Of a stretch of 8,399 nt of DNA, positions 5,941 to 8,399 are shown one piece after another. Below the pieces are notes generated by a model. It ran no database searches and was not told the origin of the DNA. It saw nothing but the letters and a program-made list of their open reading frames with translations. The DNA is from Chloroflexota bacterium (GTDB lineage Bacteria; Chloroflexota; Dehalococcoidia; SHYB01). The translations under genes were made by a program, and so were the position numbers. Where the stretch lies: contig JACQEE010000318.1 of the NCBI GenBank assembly GCA_016200725.1, positions 1 to 8,399 of the forward strand. The letters run 5' to 3'. Position 1 is the stretch's first letter, and each line of letters starts with the position of its first letter.

Positions 5941-7803
5941 GTGCTCACACGCATGAAGTCTCGCCGTTGGAAGATTGGCGCCGGCGCGGCGCTGGTGCTG
6001 GCTGTAGGGTTGATCGCGGTACCGATCGTGACGGTATTCGCCGCGTCGCCGGCGAGTCCGCTGACGTTCCACACGGACGACAAAGGCAGCGTGATCTACG
6101 CCTGCCAGAGCAAGAACACAGGCGATATACGGATCAAGGACCCGGGGAAGTGCTCGAGTCGCGAAGTGCAGGTCGCGTGGAACGTCCAAGGCGCAGCAGG
6201 GCCGGCAGGGCCAACGGGGCCGGCGGGATTCCCGGGGCCGAAGGGTGATTTGGGGCCAGCAGGGCCGACGGGGCCGCAGGGGCCGGCAGGCTCATCAAGC
6301 GATGTGTGGAGGATCGGCGGGAACACAGGCACAGCGACGGGCGTGAACTTCCTGGGGACGACTGACCAGCAAGCACTTGACGTTCGGGTGGGCAACCAGC
6401 GGGCATTCCGCCTCGAGCCGCGGCCCGACTCGCCGAACATCGTGGCGGGGCAGCAGGAGAACAGCGTCGCGACGAACGTGAGCGGGGCGACGATCAGCGG
6501 CGGCGGGCCGAACAACCGCGTGTCCGACGACTACGGCATCGTGGCGGGCGGGCTGAACAATCGCGCGGGCGACAACGACAACGTGACGAGCAACTCGCGG
6601 TATGCGACGGTGAGCGGCGGTCGCGACAACGTGGCGCGGGCAGAGGGTGCAACGGTGAGCGGCGGCTCGTTCAACACTGCCAGCGATCCGTACACGACGG
6701 TGAGCGGCGGCAACTTCAACATCGCCAGCGACCAGTTCACGACGGTGGGCGGCGGGCTGAACAACACCGCATCGAACGCCTACGGCAACGTCGCGGGCGG
6801 GCGTCACAATAGCGCGGCCGGGCAGTACACCACAATCGCGGGCGGGCGCGACAACACGGCGAGCGACGACAGCGCAACGGTCGGCGGCGGTCAGGGTAAT
6901 CAGGCCAACAACCAAGCCAGCACGGTCGGCGGCGGGCGCGAGAACGTCGCAAACGGATTACGCTCGACGATTCCGGGTGGCTTCCAAAACTTCACCTCGG
7001 GCGCCTACAGCGAGGCGGCAGGGCGGCGCGCGAAGGCGCTGAACAACGGCGCGTGGGTGTGGGGCGATTCGACGGATGCGGACATCGAATCAGCGCGGGA
7101 CAACGAGTTTGTTGCGCGGGCAACGGGCGGCGTGCGCTTCATCAGCGGCGCAGGCAACACAGGCGTCGTGCTCCAACCGGGAAGCGGCTCGTGGAGCAGC
7201 CTGAGCGACGTGAACTCGAAGGATAATTTCTCGTCGGTCAACGCGCAGTCGATCCTCAAGTCGCTGGCGTCGATGCCGGTGACGACGTGGTCGTACAAGG
7301 CAGAGGACCAGTCGGTGCGGCACCTCGGGCCCACGGCGCAGGACTTCGCGGCGGCGTTCGGCCTCGGCAGCGGCAATACGACGATCACGAGCGTGGACGC
7401 GGACGGCGTGACGATGGCGGCGATCCAGGCGCTGTACAAGATTGTGCTGCAGCAACAGCAGCAGATCGACTCGCTGAAGGCGCAGATCGGCGGGCGCGGC
7501 GACACGACGAATACAGCGTCGCCGTCGCTGCCGCGGACGCCTCGCGGGCACGGCTTCTCACTCTTCTCGAGCGGCGGGATGTCACTCATCGCTGGGTCGG
7601 TGCTCGTCGTCGGGCTGGTCACAGCGCAGGGGATGCGCGCACGCCGGAGCGAAGACGAACTGATCGCGGATGAGAATCTCAACGCGAGCGGCGATGACGT
7701 CGCGGGCCGCTCGCCGTCCGTGGTTCGACAGGCTCACCACGAACGGCTGACGCATGGCGGCAACGGGCAGCGTGCACGGAGGAAATCGAAGCGGCGACGG
7801 TAA
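5941..7803 (+). CDS. Surface fibre protein: collagen-like repeats, 15-residue head repeats, S74 chaperone domain, C-terminal membrane segment
   Basis: 620 aa with a GTG start, chosen because AAGGAG (5928-5933) lies 7 bases before it. Domains in order: basic N-terminus and hydrophobic signal or anchor (about 8-34, with AASPA as possible cleavage site); a small module with Cys54 and Cys70; eleven collagen Gly-X-Y triplets (84-116); eleven repeats of the type TVSGGxxNxASxxYT (184-357); and an S74 intramolecular chaperone domain starting at LSDVNSKDNF, with presumed cleavage Ser422 and Lys427, then WSYKAEDQSVRHLGPTAQDF and SVDADGVTMAAIQALY. These lead into a coiled coil (about 490-516), a hydrophobic segment (about 545-565), RARR and a strongly basic tail. 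Known S74 domains trimerise fibres and then cut themselves off at the Ser. The protein should therefore be an exported trimeric fibre. A membrane segment after the S74 domain is unusual. Relatives are usually annotated 'tail fiber domain-containing protein', but no phage genes are nearby. Confidence 0.88.
   Translation: MLTRMKSRRWKIGAGAALVLAVGLIAVPIVTVFAASPASPLTFHTDDKGSVIYACQSKNTGDIRIKDPGKCSSREVQVAWNVQGAAGPAGPTGPAGFPGPKGDLGPAGPTGPQGPAGSSSDVWRIGGNTGTATGVNFLGTTDQQALDVRVGNQRAFRLEPRPDSPNIVAGQQENSVATNVSGATISGGGPNNRVSDDYGIVAGGLNNRAGDNDNVTSNSRYATVSGGRDNVARAEGATVSGGSFNTASDPYTTVSGGNFNIASDQFTTVGGGLNNTASNAYGNVAGGRHNSAAGQYTTIAGGRDNTASDDSATVGGGQGNQANNQASTVGGGRENVANGLRSTIPGGFQNFTSGAYSEAAGRRAKALNNGAWVWGDSTDADIESARDNEFVARATGGVRFISGAGNTGVVLQPGSGSWSSLSDVNSKDNFSSVNAQSILKSLASMPVTTWSYKAEDQSVRHLGPTAQDFAAAFGLGSGNTTITSVDADGVTMAAIQALYKIVLQQQQQIDSLKAQIGGRGDTTNTASPSLPRTPRGHGFSLFSSGGMSLIAGSVLVVGLVTAQGMRARRSEDELIADENLNASGDDVAGRSPSVVRQAHHERLTHGGNGQRARRKSKRRR
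6190..6288 (+). repeat. Collagen-like Gly-X-Y coding repeat
   Basis: Eleven consecutive 9-base units encode Gly-X-Y triplets rich in GPA, GPT, GPK and GPQ (residues 84-116), interrupted only by what follows, GSSS. This is a short triple-helix-forming stalk, consistent with the trimeric state expected from the S74 domain. Confidence 0.9.
6490..7011 (+). repeat. Tandem 45-bp repeats encoding 15-residue TVxGGxxNxA units
   Basis: Eleven units of consensus T-(V/I)-x-G-G-x-x-N-x-A-x-x-x-Y-x. Nine regular 45-bp units run from 6607 to 7011; the first unit (6490) is one codon longer and the second carries an insertion of about eight codons. The pattern resembles left-handed beta-roll head repeats of trimeric adhesins, which are usually 14 residues. 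Copies differ mainly at the two residues after GG and near the unit end. Confidence 0.9.
7716..7744. repeat. Small dispersed palindromic repeat inside the fibre gene
   Basis: GTCCGTGGT, 11-base loop TCGACAGGCTC, ACCACGAAC: nine-base arms with a single mismatch (G-T wobble on the other strand). It matches the widespread repeat with consensus near GTTCGTGGT-N11-ACCACGAAC, which when read through gives VVRQAHHER, exactly the peptide seen in the basic tail. The resemblance to a dispersed repeat is recalled knowledge; only one copy is in this window. Confidence 0.65.
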
Positions 7804-7818
7804 GGAAACACCCCCTAG

Positions 7819-7846
7819 TTGACAAGAAAAGCCTTTGCTATACTGT
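7819..7846 (+). promoter_or_regulatory. Promoter of the RRM gene
   Basis: A perfect TTGACA (7819-7824) is followed by TGCTATACT. The -10 could be TATACT (7839-7844), with an extended TGC but only a 14-base spacer, or TACTGT (7841-7846) with 16 bases. Either gives a leader of about 100 bases before the ATG at 7955. It lies 15 bases past the fibre gene stop, so the RRM gene is its own unit. Confidence 0.6.
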
Positions 7847-7878
7847 GCCCGACCTGGCCCCCATTGGAAGTCAGTCGC

Positions 7879-7946
7879 GCTCCTGCCAAGACGGTGTCGG
7901 AGACTATGCGGCGACCATCGATGAGGAGAGCTTGGCAACAAGGAGC
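7879..7946 (+). promoter_or_regulatory. Leader hairpin that can hide the RRM gene ribosome site
   Basis: GCTCCTGCCAAG (7879-7890) can pair with CTTGGCA (7931-7937) and GGAGC (7942-7946), giving 12 base pairs with a 4-base ACAA bulge on the 3' side. GGAGC contains the Shine-Dalgarno GGAG (7942-7945, 9 bases before the ATG), so the folded leader would block ribosome binding. The 40-base loop holds a decoy purine run GAGGAGAG (7923-7930). A temperature- or protein-controlled switch is inferred. Confidence 0.5.
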
Positions 7947-7954
7947 GAGTCGAG

Positions 7955-8263
7955 ATGAAGATTTATGTCGGAAACCTGTCGTATGAGGCCTCGGACGAGG
8001 ACCTACGCGCAGCGTTTGCCTCGTTCGGTGAAGTAGCCTCGGCGCAGGTGATCATGGACCGGGACACCGGGCGGTCGCGCGGCTTCGGCTTCGTCGAGAT
8101 GCCGAATGACACCCAGGGCCAGGCGGCGATCGACGGCATGAATGGCAAGCCAGTCAAGGGTCGCAACGTAACCGTGAACCAGGCCCGACCGCGCAGCGAG
8201 GCCCCTCGTGGCGGCGGAGGCGGTGGCCCACGACGTGACCGGGACTCCGGATCGCGCTGGTAG
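7955..8263 (+). CDS. Single-RRM RNA-binding protein with Gly/Arg-rich tail
   Basis: 102 aa. One complete RNA recognition motif: RNP2 IYVGNL (3-8) and RNP1 RGFGFVEM (42-49), whose aromatic residues Tyr4, Phe44 and Phe46 stack on RNA bases, with the usual spacing between them (DRDTGRSRGFGF). The fold ends near residue 76 and is followed by a disordered tail of Gly, Arg and Asp (PRGGGGGGPRRDRDSGSRW) that adds non-specific RNA affinity. This matches the small Rbp proteins of cyanobacteria and several other phyla, some of which are cold-induced and act on mRNA in the cytoplasm. The ATG at 7955 has AAGGAG (7940-7945) at a 9-base distance. The gene has its own promoter, a structured leader and an intrinsic terminator. 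RNA targets are unknown. Confidence 0.95.
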   Translation: MKIYVGNLSYEASDEDLRAAFASFGEVASAQVIMDRDTGRSRGFGFVEMPNDTQGQAAIDGMNGKPVKGRNVTVNQARPRSEAPRGGGGGGPRRDRDSGSRW

Positions 8264-8302
8264 TCGCCTAGTCCACGTTCAGCGTTCGTTGCATTGCACC
8301 AT

Positions 8303-8322
8303 AGCCGCAGCCGTTTGTGGCT
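8303..8322 (+). promoter_or_regulatory. Small hairpin in the RRM 3' untranslated region
   Basis: AGCCGCA and TGTGGCT pair over seven positions (one G-U) around a 6-base loop, 39 bases after the RRM stop and just before the main terminator. Its role is unknown and it may be chance. Confidence 0.25.
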
Positions 8323-8337
8323 CTTGCACACGACCGA

Positions 8338-8376
8338 AAATAGATCGCCCCGACGAGTCGGGGCGCTCTATTTATT
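8338..8376 (+). terminator. Intrinsic terminator after the RRM gene
   Basis: AAATAGA-T-CGCCCCGA, loop CGAG, TCGGGGCG-C-TCTATTT forms a 15-bp stem with one internal mismatch, followed by ATTATCT. The GC-rich core and U-rich descending arm fit a Rho-independent terminator. The A-rich left arm means it could also stop transcription arriving from the right. Confidence 0.85.
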
Positions 8377-8399
8377 ATCTCGTTTCGATCTCTCTGCTA

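Noticed and set aside
6295..6915. Long minus-strand frames opposite the fibre gene repeats
   Set aside because: They are Arg/Ala/Val-rich artefacts of the 45-bp repeats, while the plus strand encodes recognisable collagen and S74 domains.
6490..7011. Regular repeat spacing considered as a CRISPR array
   Set aside because: Units are 45 bp, contiguous, in frame, and encode a degenerate peptide repeat with no separate spacers.
5941..7803. Fibre gene as evidence of a prophage
   Set aside because: S74 and collagen repeats occur in tail fibres, but no capsid, tail, lysis, integrase or terminase gene is nearby, and the protein has a signal and a membrane segment.
5917..8298. TGCATTGCA occurring at 5917 and again near 8290
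   Set aside because: It is a nine-base self-complementary word; two occurrences in this length are plausible by chance and the contexts differ.
8264..8337. Possible tRNA or small RNA between the RRM stop and the terminator
   Set aside because: No cloverleaf, no TTCGAATC-type arm and no promoter; it contains only a weak 7-bp hairpin.

Overview
The window looks like a stretch of ordinary bacterial chromosome with accessory surface-protein genes. It is GC-rich throughout. Several traits resemble Chloroflexota: a long Pro/Thr 'TPTPT' linker on a lipoprotein, a single-RRM RNA-binding protein with a Gly/Arg tail, and a CCTCACCCC...CCCCTCTCC-type intergenic palindrome. This placement is an inference from style, with no marker gene to support it.

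Layout. (1) 1-1816, minus strand: three genes of a four-subunit 2-oxoacid:ferredoxin oxidoreductase in the order gamma, delta (2x[4Fe-4S] ferredoxin), alpha. The alpha gene runs off the left edge. (2) 1817-2002: a compact divergent promoter region. Each direction has a good -35/-10 pair with a 17-base spacer, and each spacer carries a CACC/GGTG palindrome. (3) 2003-2929, plus strand: a short-chain dehydrogenase/reductase (SDR) in which the catalytic Lys is Gln and the tetrad Asn is Met. (4) 2944-2970: a perfect 12-bp hairpin between convergent genes. (5) 2999-4213, minus strand: a polytopic membrane protein resembling GT-C glycosyltransferases. (6) 4214-4620: a 407-base stretch with no convincing gene. 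It ends in an exact 24-bp copy of the 3' end of the SDR gene, so the membrane-protein module sits between direct repeats. (7) 4621-5865, plus strand: a secreted lipoprotein with a Pro/Thr stalk and a probable beta-propeller. (8) 5941-7803, plus strand: a mosaic fibre protein with signal segment, Cys-pair module, collagen triplets, eleven 15-residue repeats, an S74 auto-cleaving chaperone, a transmembrane segment and a basic tail. The tail reads through a small dispersed palindromic repeat. (9) 7804-8399: an RRM RNA-binding protein with its own promoter, a leader that can hide its ribosome binding site in a hairpin, and an intrinsic terminator.

How the genes may work together. The oxidoreductase subunits form one enzyme that converts a 2-oxoacid plus CoA to an acyl-CoA and reduces ferredoxin. 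The divergent SDR may share its regulation. The lipoprotein and the fibre protein are both exported, lie 75 bases apart on the same strand, and may act together at the cell surface. The RRM gene is a separate transcription unit. No CRISPR array, tRNA, rRNA, integrase or transposase was seen. The most unusual items are the membrane-anchored S74 fibre protein, the SDR with altered active site, the duplicated SDR gene end, and the RRM leader hairpin.
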